A stretch of DNA of 64,000 nt from Desulfovibrio sp. A2 (GCF_000226255.1 NZ_AGFG01000064.1:84169-148168); one strand, 5' to 3'. Positions 45,758 to 54,984 are shown, numbered from the stretch's first letter. The notes: generated by a model not told the origin, from the sequence alone. Program-made: numbers and translations.

Positions 45758-46091
45758 CCGGCGCGCCCGGTGCGTGAGGGAGGGGGCAGCCGTCCGTTCC
45801 CCATGGCAGTCCGGCCATTCCCGAGAAGCACGCCGTCCCCGTGCGCATGCGCACGAGGGGCGGCGCGCGCGTTGTCGCCCGTCATGGCCGCGTGGTCACA
45901 CGGATTGTTCCACGCCGCTCTGTGCGGCGCGGGCCGGGCGCGTGTGAAGAAATGTCAGGCCGTGCACCGTGCCCCCGCACGGCGTGGTAAGCGTATACTC
46001 CGCGCCGCCGACCTTTCCGTTGCCGCATTCAGCGCATGGGTGTAGTATCCCCAGCGAATTGACCGTACGTTTTCCCCCACAGGAGATGCAC
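45758..46091. other. Intergenic region between uvrA and the NYN gene
   Basis: 334 bases, GC-rich. The AAGCGTATACTCC stretch (45989-46001) resembles a -10 region. No gene or terminator is convincing. Confidence 0.3.
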
Positions 46092-47348
46092 ATGGGCCGA
46101 TTTACCGGCTTCGATGAAGTATATGCCGCGCTGTATGTGGATTTCGACAACATATATTCACGCCTGCGGGAACAGGACGAAGATGTCGCCCGGGCCTTTG
46201 CCACCAACCCCCAGCGCTGGGTGAAGTGGATCGAAGGGCATGCCCTGCGCATGCTGTACGGAGACGGCGTGCGCCGCCGCATCCTCAAGCGCATCTGCTA
46301 CATGAATCCGCAGTGTTTTCACGAGTTCCGTCCGTTTTTCATCCGTGCCGCCTTCCAGGTGGTGGATTGCCCGCCGCTGACCAACCAGGGCAAGACCAGC
46401 GCCGACATCCACCTGGTCATGGACTGCATGGACGCGCTGAATCACTCCACCCGCTTCGATGAGTTCATCATCCTTTCCGGCGATGCGGACTTCACGCCGC
46501 TGCTCATCCGCTTGCAGGAACACGCCCGCCGCCCGCTGGTGCTTTCCGTGGGCTACACCTCGCCCGCGTACACCGCCGCCGCCTCGTGGCGCATCCGCGA
46601 AGACTGGTTCGTGCAGCAGGCCCTGGAAGAGGAACGCCCGATGGAGGCCGCGCCCGCGCCCGCCCCGTTCGTCCCGCGCGGCAACGGCGAACGGCTGGCC
46701 CGCGTGGCCGAGGTGGTGCGCCGCATCGTGGCCGATGCCCCGGCCCCCGTGGGCTTCGCCTCGCTGGCCCAGATGCTGCAGCGAGAGGTGGACCCCGGCG
46801 CGGACTGGTTCGGCTACGGCCGCCTGCGCGACCTGCTGGATGCGCTGGACCTGAAGGGGCTGGAATTCTCGCCCGTGCCGCCCGGCTTCGTGTACGATCC
46901 GGAACGCCACGAGCAGCCCGAAGAACGCGACGCCCACGACGACTTTCGCTCGCGCTACCCCGACCTGTACGACTTCGCCCTGAAGGTGCACCGCCTGACC
47001 GACATGCCCCTGCTGCGGCCCGACCATTTCCGGCAGCTGCTGGGCATCATCGTGGAAGAGGTCAACGCCAACGGGTTCTTCATGACCACCACCTCGCGCA
47101 ACGTGCGCGACCGGTGCGTGGAGGCGGGCCTGCCCATCGCGAGGGGCCACGTGAACTTCGTGCTGGTGGGCATCGCGCGCGGGGGGTACCCCCTCAACGA
47201 GCAGGACGGCGTGAACCTGCGCGAGGTGGGCAAGGCTTTTCTGCGCAATGCCTACGACCTGTGCCGCATGTCGCAGATCGACCTGACCAAGGCGGAACAG
47301 CAGATGCTGATGGTGTGGATTCTGCCGAAGGAGTCGATGGGCGATTAG
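46092..47348 (+). CDS. NYN-domain protein with LOTUS/OST-HTH domains
   Basis: 418 residues. The NYN (PIN-like nuclease) domain spans about 1-180: AALYVDFDNIYSRL has the first acidic pair and FIILSGDADFTPLLIRL the second, with SADIHLVMDCMD between. A LOTUS/OST-HTH domain at about 195-270 (RVAEVVRRIVADAPAPVGFA to GFVYDPE) is followed by a second helical unit of similar character. The layout is like LabA/limkain-b1 proteins, which bind or cut RNA. The target is unknown. The start is chosen six bases after AGGAG; an ATG at 46086 directly abuts it. Confidence 0.88.
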   Translation: MGRFTGFDEVYAALYVDFDNIYSRLREQDEDVARAFATNPQRWVKWIEGHALRMLYGDGVRRRILKRICYMNPQCFHEFRPFFIRAAFQVVDCPPLTNQGKTSADIHLVMDCMDALNHSTRFDEFIILSGDADFTPLLIRLQEHARRPLVLSVGYTSPAYTAAASWRIREDWFVQQALEEERPMEAAPAPAPFVPRGNGERLARVAEVVRRIVADAPAPVGFASLAQMLQREVDPGADWFGYGRLRDLLDALDLKGLEFSPVPPGFVYDPERHEQPEERDAHDDFRSRYPDLYDFALKVHRLTDMPLLRPDHFRQLLGIIVEEVNANGFFMTTTSRNVRDRCVEAGLPIARGHVNFVLVGIARGGYPLNEQDGVNLREVGKAFLRNAYDLCRMSQIDLTKAEQQMLMVWILPKESMGD

Positions 47349-47356
47349 GGGGGCAA

Positions 47357-47495
47357 CCATTGTCACTGCGGTCCTTTTGTCCCCTGCCTGCGTCAGAAGA
47401 GTTTTTTATTCCAGTCAAGTACACGAAGAGTACGTTCCTTCCATAAAGAACTCTTCTTCCTTGGCAGGGAACAAAAAACCTCGCAGTGACAACGG
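47357..47495. repeat. Long imperfect inverted repeat, MITE-like or structured RNA
   Basis: The ends CCATTGTCACTGCG (47357-47370) and CGCAGTGACAACGG (47482-47495) are inverted copies with one mismatch. Pairing continues inward through TTTTGT-CCCTGCC and AGAAGAGTT-TTTAT stretches, almost to the GTAC-acgaaga-GTAC centre. The whole could fold as one arm. It starts nine bases after the NYN gene stop. Lower GC than flanks. No open frame of note inside. Confidence 0.75.
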
Positions 47496-47552
47496 CTGCC
47501 GAAAGACAGATGGCCTTCCCATCTGAAGGCGCGTCGCAACGAAATGAAAAAG

Positions 47553-47584
47553 GAACCGGCTTCCCGCGAGGGGAGCCGGTTTTC
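47553..47584 (+). terminator. Intrinsic terminator
   Basis: AACCGGCT and AGCCGGTT arms around a 12-base loop, followed by TTCT, between the inverted repeat and the ModA-like gene. Confidence 0.7.
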
Positions 47585-47749
47585 TATTGGCACAACGGCG
47601 CGGCACGGGGTGTAGGCGAGGGTGGCCAAGATGTGTCGCTATCCGATTTGTCTATGGTATTGCACTAAATCCATTGGCAATTTGTCTTTGTGGGCATTCC
47701 TCGCGGCGTATAGGGTGGGCGCCACTATCCATTACACGCGGAGGTGTTC

Positions 47750-48610
47750 ATGCGTCAGTTGCAGGATGAGGGGCGGCGGGGATTTCTGCGCGCCTCGCTG
47801 ACCGGGGTGGCGGGGCTGGCCGCCGCCTCCTTGCCGGGTACGGCACAGGCCGCGCCGTTTCCCGGCGGCAGGCTGCAGGTGTGGTCGTGCGGGGGGCTGG
47901 CGGAAGCCATGCAGCCCGCCCATGCGGAGTATGAACGGCGCAGCGGCGCGGCGGTGGTGTACACCGGGGCGTTTGCGGCGGCGCTGGGCAAGTCGCTGCT
48001 GGCCAGCGGCTCGACAGAGGTCTTTGCCGGGCGGGTGCTGGACCTTGCCAAAAAGCTGCGCGCGGCGGGCCGGATGACCTATTTCAAGCCGTTGTGCTTC
48101 ACCAGCTATGTCGTGGTCACGCCCACGGGCAATCCGGGCAACGTGCGTTCCGTGGAAGACATGGCCCGCAAGGGCGTGCGGGTGGCCATGGCCCCGGAAG
48201 CCTCCCCCCCCGGCGGCGCGGCCGTCACCGGGCTGCTCAAGAAAGCGGGGTGCCTGGATGCCGTGATGGCCAACGTGGCCGAACCGGGCACCTGCGTGCA
48301 ACGCTCGGTGGAGGCGGTTGCCGCAGGCAAGGCCGACGCCATGATCGTGGAGTTGCGCGTGACGCGTCTGCCCCAGTTCGCGGGCAAGCTGGACATCGTG
48401 GAAATTCCCGCCGGGTTGTTCCCGCCGCCGCCGCTCACCTTCACCGTGGGCGTCATGCAGGAGGCGCGCGACCGCGCCCTGGCCGACGATTACGTGGCGT
48501 GGATCACCTCTGCCGAAGGGCAGGCCCATTTCGAGCGGGCGGGGTTCATCCCCGCCATTTCACCGCGCGGGCAGGAACTGGTGGAAAAGCTGGGGGTGAA
48601 GGATGTCTGA
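47750..48610 (+). CDS. Tat-exported ModA-like oxyanion-binding protein
   Basis: 286 residues. The N-terminus GRRGFLRASLTGVAGLAAAS is a twin-arginine signal ending AQAAPFPGG. The mature protein resembles molybdate/tungstate binding proteins: LQVWSCGGLAEAMQPAHAEY, VYTGAFAAALGKSLLASGST, TSYVVVTPTGNPGNVRSVED and ITSAEGQAHFERAGFIP. No permease or ATPase gene follows, so it may act as a sensor, carrier or cofactor-binding protein instead of a transporter part. The start follows GGAGG by five bases. It overlaps the next gene by eight bases, starting a three-gene coupled operon. Confidence 0.85.
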   Translation: MRQLQDEGRRGFLRASLTGVAGLAAASLPGTAQAAPFPGGRLQVWSCGGLAEAMQPAHAEYERRSGAAVVYTGAFAAALGKSLLASGSTEVFAGRVLDLAKKLRAAGRMTYFKPLCFTSYVVVTPTGNPGNVRSVEDMARKGVRVAMAPEASPPGGAAVTGLLKKAGCLDAVMANVAEPGTCVQRSVEAVAAGKADAMIVELRVTRLPQFAGKLDIVEIPAGLFPPPPLTFTVGVMQEARDRALADDYVAWITSAEGQAHFERAGFIPAISPRGQELVEKLGVKDV

Positions 48611-49448
48611 TGCGGGCGTGAACGCCGTGAATCCGGCGGGCGGCACGGCGAACCTGACGGAACTGAAGCCCCGCGCCGTGCGTCAGGACGCGCGCGCCCG
48701 CGCGGTGCGGCTGTGGAACCGGGCCGCGCAGGCCGTCATGCTGGCGGTGATCGGCCAGTGGTCGTTCTACGGCATCTTTCGCTGCCCGTTCGTGGTGCCG
48801 TACATCAGTTGCCAGAACTGTCCGGTGGTGGCCTGCCACGGGCGGCTGTTCACCATGTTCTGGGGCGTGTGGGCCGGGTGGCTGGCGCTGGCGGCGCTGT
48901 TCGGCCGCGCCTTCTGCGGCTGGGCCTGCCCCGGCGGCACGGTGAACCGCCTGCTGGGCCTGTTTTCGTCGTCGGGCATGTTCGCGCCGTTGCGCCTGAA
49001 GCCGGGCGGCCTTGCCGCGCGCCTGCTGCCCCTGGGCAAGTACGGCGGGCTGGCGCTGGCCCTGTGGGCCTACTTCGTGCTGGGGCAGCCGCGCGTCAAC
49101 GTGCCCATCCGCACCGGCGAGTTCTTTGGTGCGGTGGCCCTGACTTTCGAGCACGCCATGCCGCTGTGGCTGGTGCGCACGTGGGCGGTGCTGGGCATCC
49201 TGGCGCTGGGCGTGGCGGTGTCCGCCGCGTGGTGCCGCTTTGCCTGTCCGGCGGGCGGGGTGCTGGAGGTCGTGCGCCGCTTCGCGCCGTTCTCGGTGTA
49301 CAAGACCGACGCCTGCAACGGCTGCGACAGGTGCCGCAAGGTTTGCTACATGGCCACGCGGCCCGAGGAAACCAACTGTACCAACTGCGGGGACTGCCTT
49401 GGCTCGTGCCCGCAGGACTGCATCGGCATGGGGCGGAAGCCGCGATGA
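48603..49448 (+). CDS. NapH/CcoG-like membrane iron-sulfur protein
   Basis: 281 residues with about five membrane helices. Membrane-side cysteine motifs are SCQNCPVVACHG, FCGWACPGG and WCRFACPAGG. The C-terminus carries two [4Fe-4S] ferredoxin clusters: CNGCDRCRKVC and CTNCGDCLGSCPQDC. NapH-type proteins pass electrons between quinol and periplasmic or cytoplasmic partners. The stop overlaps the next gene by four bases (ATGA), so it is coupled to the ModA-like and NifB-like proteins and may supply electrons to one of them. Confidence 0.9.
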   Translation: MSDAGVNAVNPAGGTANLTELKPRAVRQDARARAVRLWNRAAQAVMLAVIGQWSFYGIFRCPFVVPYISCQNCPVVACHGRLFTMFWGVWAGWLALAALFGRAFCGWACPGGTVNRLLGLFSSSGMFAPLRLKPGGLAARLLPLGKYGGLALALWAYFVLGQPRVNVPIRTGEFFGAVALTFEHAMPLWLVRTWAVLGILALGVAVSAAWCRFACPAGGVLEVVRRFAPFSVYKTDACNGCDRCRKVCYMATRPEETNCTNCGDCLGSCPQDCIGMGRKPR

Positions 49449-50365
49449 GCGCGGATAGTTCGCGCCATCCGTGCTTTACCGTCGGGGCGCACGGTACGCA
49501 CGCCCGCATCCACCTGCCGGTGGCGGCGGCCTGCAACATCCGTTGCGGCTACTGCGACCGGCGGCACGACTGCGTCAACGAATCGCGCCCCGGCGTGACC
49601 AGCCGCGTGCTCTCCCCGGCGGAGGCCGCGCAATTGGTGAACCGCGCCGTGCAGGCGTTGCCGCACCTCTCGGTGGTGGGCATTGCCGGGCCGGGAGACC
49701 CGCTGGCCAGCCCCGGCCCCACGCTGGAAACACTGGCGCTGGTGCGCAAGGCGCATCCGGGCCTGTTGCTGTGCCTGTCCACCAACGGGCTGGTCCTGCC
49801 GGATCATGCGGATGCGCTGGCCGCGCTGGGCGTGGGGCACGTCACCGTGACCCTGAACGCCGTGGACCCGGCGGTGGGCGCGCGCCTGTACGCCCATGTG
49901 GCCGGAGATGACGGCCGCGCGCTGCATGGCGAGGAAGGCGCGGCGCACCTGCTGGCCCGGCAGGAGGAAGGGCTGGCGCGCCTTGTGCGGGCGGGCATTG
50001 CCGTGAAGGTGAACACCGTGGTGGTGCCCGGCGTCAACGACGGCCACGTGGAGGCGGTTGCCGCGCGCGCCGCCGCGCTGGGGGCCTCGCTGATGAACTG
50101 CATCGGACTCATTCCCGTGGCGGGCACCCCGCTGGGGCACCTGCCCGTGCCCACCCCGCAAGCCATGGAAAGGCTGCGCGCGGCGGCGGGCCGCCACCTG
50201 CCGCAGATGCGCCATTGCGCCCGCTGCCGGGCCGACGCCGCCGGGCTGCTGGGCGACGGCGGCACGTTGGGCGGGCTGGGGCTGCTGCCGGTGGAGGCGG
50301 GTGTGCCGGAAGGGCCGATGGGCCTGCTGGGCGCGGGGCGTTGCGGAACGCGGCGCTGCGGCTGA
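49445..50365 (+). CDS. NifB-like radical SAM protein
   Basis: 306 residues. It keeps the NifB hallmarks: HPC at residues 8-10, CNIRCGYC (Cys30, 34, 37) binding the radical SAM cluster, DCVNESRPGVTS, GIAGPGDPLASP, and HCARCRADAAGLLG (Cys258, 261). NifB fuses two [4Fe-4S] clusters into the carbide-centred precursor of nitrogenase cofactors. This protein lacks the NifX-like C-terminal domain, as in the short archaeal-type NifB. No nif gene lies in the window, and the gene is coupled to a membrane ferredoxin and a ModA-like protein. It may be a true NifB displaced from a nif cluster, or make a related cluster for another enzyme. Confidence 0.88.
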   Translation: MSADSSRHPCFTVGAHGTHARIHLPVAAACNIRCGYCDRRHDCVNESRPGVTSRVLSPAEAAQLVNRAVQALPHLSVVGIAGPGDPLASPGPTLETLALVRKAHPGLLLCLSTNGLVLPDHADALAALGVGHVTVTLNAVDPAVGARLYAHVAGDDGRALHGEEGAAHLLARQEEGLARLVRAGIAVKVNTVVVPGVNDGHVEAVAARAAALGASLMNCIGLIPVAGTPLGHLPVPTPQAMERLRAAAGRHLPQMRHCARCRADAAGLLGDGGTLGGLGLLPVEAGVPEGPMGLLGAGRCGTRRCG

Positions 50366-50426
50366 AGGCGCACGCCAGACGCCGTCCCCGGTACCGGTGC
50401 CCTGCACCAAACGGAAGACAACGCGA

Positions 50427-50462
50427 AAAGGACGCCGTTCCCCTTGGGGTGGCGTCCTTTCC
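50427..50462. terminator. Intrinsic terminator after the NifB-like operon
   Basis: Perfect ten-base arms AAAGGACGCC and GGCGTCCTTT around a 14-base loop, 61 bases after the stop. Confidence 0.85.
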
Positions 50463-50549
50463 TGTTTGCGGTCAGCGCGGCGGAGGCTGGTGCGATGGAC
50501 GTGGGCAGCCCGGTGGCCGCGCGATGAAGGCTGGCGCGCGGGCTACGGG

Positions 50550-51236
50550 CTACTTGCCTTCGCCCCAGACCTGCTCCAGCCGTTTGTCGCGGCCGCAACT
50601 GGTCCGGTAGTAGGTATAGCGGAGGGGGTTCTTGCGGTAGTAGTCTTGGTGGTAGTCCTCGGCGGGCCAGAAGGTGGAGGCGTCCACGATCTCGGTGGCC
50701 ACTGGACGGCCCAGGCGCGCCTCCACCGCCTTCTTGCTGGCTTCGGCGGCGCGGCGCTGGTCCGCGCCGGCCACGAAGATGGCCGAGCGGTACTGGTTGC
50801 CCCGGTCGCAGAACTGGCCGCCCGCGTCCAGCGGGTCCACGTTGCGCCAGAAGACGTCCAGCAGGGTTTCATAGCTTACTTTTGCCGGATCGTAGGTCAC
50901 CCGCAGGGCTTCGGCGTGCCCGGTAAGGCCAGAGGACACCTGCTTGTAGGTGGGGGAATCCACCGCGCCGCCGGTGTAGCCGGAGGTGGTCTCCAGCACG
51001 CCGTCCCTCTGGTCGAAGGGCTTTTCCATGCACCAGAAGCAGCCCCCGGCGAACACGGCCGTGGCCGTGGCGGCCTGCGGCGTTGCGGCATCCGTCTGGG
51101 CGGCGCGGGCCGTGGCGGGCAGCAGCGCGGCCGTCAGCAGCAAGGCGAAAAGGGGCAGAAGATACGCCAGGGTGGTCAATGCGGCCACGGCGGGCGCAGC
51201 GGTTTCGATGAGATGGGATGGAAACAGGGTGGACAT
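50550..51236 (-). CDS. msrA: Peptide methionine-S-sulfoxide reductase, exported
   Basis: 228 residues. A hydrophobic N-terminal segment (about 15-45, ending ATARAAQ) suggests export or anchoring, unlike cytoplasmic MsrA. The catalytic site is AVFAGGCFWCMEKPF (about 60-74). SGYTGGAVDSPTYKQVSSGL, EALRVTYDP, WRNVDP and EDYHQDYY follow in family order. It repairs oxidised methionine in envelope proteins; DsbD-type thiol supply would be needed, and dsbD is present in this window. The start at MSTLFPS follows GGGAG. Confidence 0.94.
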   Translation of the reverse strand: MSTLFPSHLIETAAPAVAALTTLAYLLPLFALLLTAALLPATARAAQTDAATPQAATATAVFAGGCFWCMEKPFDQRDGVLETTSGYTGGAVDSPTYKQVSSGLTGHAEALRVTYDPAKVSYETLLDVFWRNVDPLDAGGQFCDRGNQYRSAIFVAGADQRRAAEASKKAVEARLGRPVATEIVDASTFWPAEDYHQDYYRKNPLRYTYYRTSCGRDKRLEQVWGEGK

Positions 51237-51347
51237 GATGCGCACTCCCGTGCCGGTGGCGGCGCGCCGGAAGTGGCGCGCCCGTCCGGGCACCATGACA
51301 GATATAGCACGCCCGCGCCGGGAGTACAGGGGGAGCGCGGCGGGCGA

Positions 51348-52439
51348 CTACCCCCCGGCCCAGATGTCCGCCAGCCGGGCGCGGTGGTGCAGCAGGATGT
51401 CGCAGTAGTCCAGTTCCATCTCCAGCATGTCCCGGTCGCCCCGGCGCAGCCATTCCGACAGCCACCCGAAGCGCGAGCCCAGCACCATCAGCGGCAGGTG
51501 GCGCAGAGTGTCCGCCGGTATCCCGGCGAGGCCGTATGATGCCGCGCCCTCGCGCAGCGTGGCGGTGAACCCGGCGGCAAAGCCGCGCCCCAGGCCGGAA
51601 GGATGCTCGAACCCCACGCAGCCCATGCAGTTGGCGGCGTCGTACAGGATGGGTTGGGCTCCGGCGAATTCCCAGTCGATGACCCCGCGCAACGCGGCCA
51701 GCGGGTTCGTGGACGGCGGAATCTCGTCACCTTCTCCGCAGGGCGTCCAGATCAGGTTCAGGGGGTGGGCGTCGCCGTGGGCCAGCACCACCGGCTGGGC
51801 GGCCAGCACGTCGGGCAGGGATTCCAGCGCGTCGCGCACCGGGTGCAGGCGGCGGGCCGCTTCGGGCATGCGGCGGGCCACGGCCTCGTGCAGTCCGGCG
51901 ATGAACGCGGGCAGCGGCGGCACCGGCGCGGGGGGCAGCCCGGCGGGCAGGTTGTCCCCGGCCCGGTGCAGGGCCAGCAGCAGGGCGGCCACGGCCTGGC
52001 CGCGCCAGCCATGGTCAAGGTAGTCCGGGCGGGGCGGCTCCGCGCCGGGCACGAAGGGCGAAAGCTGCCAGTATCCGGCGTGGGGCGGCATATCCGACGC
52101 CAGCACGTAGCGCAGGATGCCGGGCCGCGCGGAATCCGCGCCGCCTGCGGGGGCCGCAGGCCCGCCGCCCACCGGCCCGTCGTCCGCCGGCAGATACGCG
52201 GGCACCAGGGCGGCCAGGTCCGGGCCGAAAACGGCCGGGTCCGCCAGCCGCGCCAGAAGTTCGCCCATGGCCTCGCGCCGGGGGGCCTGCGCCGGGGCCA
52301 GCCGCTCCAGCATCCACAGCCGCCCGTCGTCGCCCTGCACCGCCGTGCGGGTCAGGCAGCGCTCCGGGCTGCCGGGCAGGGGGAATTCGGCGGCGAGGCG
52401 GCGCGGGGTGACGCCGAAGCGGTACAGCAGATCGAGCAT
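51348..52439 (-). CDS. Aminoglycoside phosphotransferase-family kinase-like protein
   Basis: 363 residues. A kinase-like fold of the APH/choline kinase type is shown by VVLAHGDAHPLNLIW (catalytic loop, about 215) and LRGVIDWEFAGAQPILYD (DFG-equivalent, about 245). The N-terminal lobe is weak. Phosphorylation of a small molecule is expected; the substrate is unknown and antibiotic resistance should not be assumed. The start follows GGAG at MLDLLYRF; the frame is open upstream without support. Confidence 0.82.
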   Translation of the reverse strand: MLDLLYRFGVTPRRLAAEFPLPGSPERCLTRTAVQGDDGRLWMLERLAPAQAPRREAMGELLARLADPAVFGPDLAALVPAYLPADDGPVGGGPAAPAGGADSARPGILRYVLASDMPPHAGYWQLSPFVPGAEPPRPDYLDHGWRGQAVAALLLALHRAGDNLPAGLPPAPVPPLPAFIAGLHEAVARRMPEAARRLHPVRDALESLPDVLAAQPVVLAHGDAHPLNLIWTPCGEGDEIPPSTNPLAALRGVIDWEFAGAQPILYDAANCMGCVGFEHPSGLGRGFAAGFTATLREGAASYGLAGIPADTLRHLPLMVLGSRFGWLSEWLRRGDRDMLEMELDYCDILLHHRARLADIWAGG

Positions 52440-52690
52440 GAAGGCTCCATGGGCGGTTGGGGTGGCGGATGCGGTGTGCAAGGCTTTGGCGACTGCGCAG
52501 GGGGGGCGAGGGCGCAGTCTTTCACGGCGGGCGGCTCCCTGTCCAGATACGCCTGTGGCCGGATGCCGGACCGCCGCTTGCACATTGCCACGGTCGTCGG
52601 GGCAACGTAGTATCACCCCGCGTTGTCGTTCCGCGCCCCACGTTCCGCGTCCGCCAGCCCGGCCCCCGGCCGCTCCGGAGAATTCCCGCC

Positions 52691-54358
52691 GTGACCTTCG
52701 CCGAACTGCCCCTCGACGCCCGCCTGCTGGCCGGGGTGGAAAGCATGGGCTACCACCTGCCCACCCCCGTGCAGCGCCGGGCCATTCCGGCCGCGCTGTC
52801 CGGGCGCGACGTGCTGGCCCTGGCCGCCACGGGCACGGGCAAGACCGCCGCCTACGCGCTGCCCCTGCTGCAACGCCTGCTGGATGGTCCGCGCGGGCAG
52901 TTGCGGGGGCTGGTGGTGGTGCCCACGCGCGAACTGGCCGAGCAGATTCACGACCACATCCGGCGGCTGGGTTCCATGACCCGCCTGCGCTCCGCCACCA
53001 TCTACGGCGGCGTGGGCATCATGCCGCAGGCCCTGCGCCTGCGCACCGGGGTGGAGATCGTGGTGGCCTGCCCCGGCCGCCTGCTGGACCATCTGCGGCG
53101 CGGCAACCTGGATGTATCCGCCCTTGACGTGCTGGTGCTGGACGAAGGCGATTCCCTGTTCGAGCTGGGGTTTCTGGCCGACGTGCGGGAACTGCTGGCC
53201 GCCGTGCCCGCCGCCTGCCAGCGCATGCTGTTTTCCGCCACCTTGCCCGATGCCGTGCGCGGCCTGGCGGGCGATGCCCTGCGCGACCCCGTGCCCGTGA
53301 GCGTGGATGCGCAGGCGCCGGCGGCCACCGTGGACCACGCGCTGTATCCGGTGCCCGCCCACCTCAAGACGCCGCTGCTCAAGGCCATCCTGCGCGCGCG
53401 GCTGCTGCCCGGCGGGGTTGCGGACGCCCTTGACGGCAGCGGCGTGCCCGATGCCCCCGAGATTTCGGGGGGTTCCGAACAGTCAGCTATGCACGATCTG
53501 CCCGACGATTTCGACGAATCCGACACCCTGGAAACGGGCATCGCCCCCGGCGGAGACCATCCGCCTCGCCATTCTCCGCCCCTCCCCTTCGTGGGCGATG
53601 GTCCCCTGGCCGGGGCGGTGCTGGTGTTCGTGCGCACTCGGCACGGGGCGCGCCGCCTGTGGCAGCAACTGGCCTCCACCGGGCTGCGGGTGGGGTGCCT
53701 GCAAGGCAAGCTTTCGCAGCGGCGGCGGCAGGCCACGCTGGAAGGATTCCGCACCGGGCGCTACGCCGTGCTGGTGGCCACCGACGTGGCCGCGCGCGGG
53801 CTGGACATTTCGCGGGTGACCCACGTGGTGAACTACGACGTGCCTGCCACGGCCGATGCCTACATCCACCGCATCGGCCGCACCGGCCGCGCGGCCCGCG
53901 CGGGCACGGCCATGACCCTGGTGGCCCCCGGCGACGAGGCCGGGGTGCGGATCATCGAACGCGCCCTGGGCGGCCCGGTGACCCGCTGCCGCTTCGAGGG
54001 CTTCGACTACGGCGCGGCGGCGCGCAGCCCGGAAGGGGCGCGCCCGGCCTTGCCTCCCCGGCAGGCCCGCCTGCCCGGCGGGCGCAAGCCGCAACTGCAA
54101 CCCACGGAGCCGCAGGAGGCCCCGCGCAAGCCCGGCCGTCCGCGCCCGGCGCGGCATGCCGTGCCACCGGGCGCTTTGGGCGGCGCGCCGCAGCCCCAGG
54201 GCCAGCAGACGGCCAAGCCCGCCCGGCAGCAGGGCGCGCCCGCCACGCCCGGGCATGCCGAGGCGGCCCCACGGGGCAGGTCCGGGCGCGACATGTCCGG
54301 TCGCGATGCTTCGGGGCGCGGCACTTCCGGCGGTTCCGGCCCCGAATCCGCGGGCTGA
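52691..54358 (+). CDS. DEAD-box-type RNA helicase with DEGD motif II
   Basis: 555 residues. Helicase motifs: Q-motif region [16 protein letters not shown], Walker [16 protein letters not shown] (about 46), PTRELAEQ, motif [16 protein letters not shown] (about 150; DEAD in most members), FSATLP (about 183), [12 protein letters not shown] and [10 protein letters not shown] 65-residue Gly/Asp/Pro-rich insert sits at about 240-305 between the two RecA lobes. The C-terminal 110 residues are basic, Pro/Gly/Ala-rich and probably bind RNA. It likely acts in ribosome assembly or RNA turnover. The start is GTG after CGGAG. Confidence 0.92.
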   Translation: MTFAELPLDARLLAGVESMGYHLPTPVQRRAIPAALSGRDVLALAATGTGKTAAYALPLLQRLLDGPRGQLRGLVVVPTRELAEQIHDHIRRLGSMTRLRSATIYGGVGIMPQALRLRTGVEIVVACPGRLLDHLRRGNLDVSALDVLVLDEGDSLFELGFLADVRELLAAVPAACQRMLFSATLPDAVRGLAGDALRDPVPVSVDAQAPAATVDHALYPVPAHLKTPLLKAILRARLLPGGVADALDGSGVPDAPEISGGSEQSAMHDLPDDFDESDTLETGIAPGGDHPPRHSPPLPFVGDGPLAGAVLVFVRTRHGARRLWQQLASTGLRVGCLQGKLSQRRRQATLEGFRTGRYAVLVATDVAARGLDISRVTHVVNYDVPATADAYIHRIGRTGRAARAGTAMTLVAPGDEAGVRIIERALGGPVTRCRFEGFDYGAAARSPEGARPALPPRQARLPGGRKPQLQPTEPQEAPRKPGRPRPARHAVPPGALGGAPQPQGQQTAKPARQQGAPATPGHAEAAPRGRSGRDMSGRDASGRGTSGGSGPESAG

Positions 54359-54495
54359 CCGGGTGCGCCCGTCGGCTTGAAGCGGAACGCACCCTTTGCT
54401 ACACCCTGTGTCCCCGTGGGACGCATCCGGCACGCCCGCGCCATGCATGGCGCAGCGCCGTGCGCCCAAGGGCACATTTCATTCCGGAGGTACGC

Positions 54496-54984
54496 ATGCC
54501 CTCGTTCGACGTGGTCAACAAGGTAGAGATGCAGGAACTCGACAACGCCGTGAACAACGTGAAGAAGGAAGTGGAAACCCGCTACGACTTCCGCAACACG
54601 GTCACCGAAATCGATCTGCATCGCGGCGACAAGCGCATCCATCTGGTGGCGGGCGACGAAATGAAGATGCGTGCCCTGCAGGACATGCTGCAAGCCCACT
54701 GCATCCGCCGCAAGGTCGATCCCAAGTGCCTTGAGTTCAAGGACATCGAGCCGACATCAAAGGGCCAGGTCAAGCGTGACGTGGTGATCCAGGAAGGCAT
54801 AGCCAAGGACGTCGCGCAGAAGATCGTCAAGAAGATCAAGGACTCGAAACTGAAGGTGCAGGCCGCCATCCAGGACGACCAGGTGCGCGTCACCGGCAAG
54901 AAGATCGACGACCTGCAGGAAGTCATCCAGTTGCTGCGGGCGGAGGAGTTGGGCATTCCCCTTCAGTTCGTCAACATGAAGTAG
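54496..54984 (+). CDS. yajQ: YajQ family nucleotide-binding protein
   Basis: 162 residues, standard YajQ length. [20 protein letters not shown] opens it; [26 protein letters not shown] and the C-terminal [11 protein letters not shown] are the family signature. Two ferredoxin-like domains bind nucleotides; in Xanthomonas a homologue binds cyclic di-GMP. The ATG follows CGGAGG by six bases. Confidence 0.96.
   Translation: MPSFDVVNKVEMQELDNAVNNVKKEVETRYDFRNTVTEIDLHRGDKRIHLVAGDEMKMRALQDMLQAHCIRRKVDPKCLEFKDIEPTSKGQVKRDVVIQEGIAKDVAQKIVKKIKDSKLKVQAAIQDDQVRVTGKKIDDLQEVIQLLRAEELGIPLQFVNMK

Larger units (their letters stand above)
47349..47749. other. Intergenic region with long inverted repeat, terminator and operon promoter area
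   Basis: 401 bases of lower GC. It holds the 139-bp inverted repeat (47357-47495), an intrinsic terminator (47553-47584) and, before the ModA-like gene, two copies of ATTTGTCT (47646-47653 and 47680-47687) 34 bases apart, about three helical turns. Confidence 0.6.

Noticed and set aside
47750..50365. Ordinary molybdate ABC transporter operon
   Set aside because: No ModB or ModC gene follows; the neighbours are a membrane ferredoxin and a NifB-like enzyme.
51348..52439. Aminoglycoside resistance gene
   Set aside because: Only the general kinase-like motifs are present; many housekeeping kinases share them.
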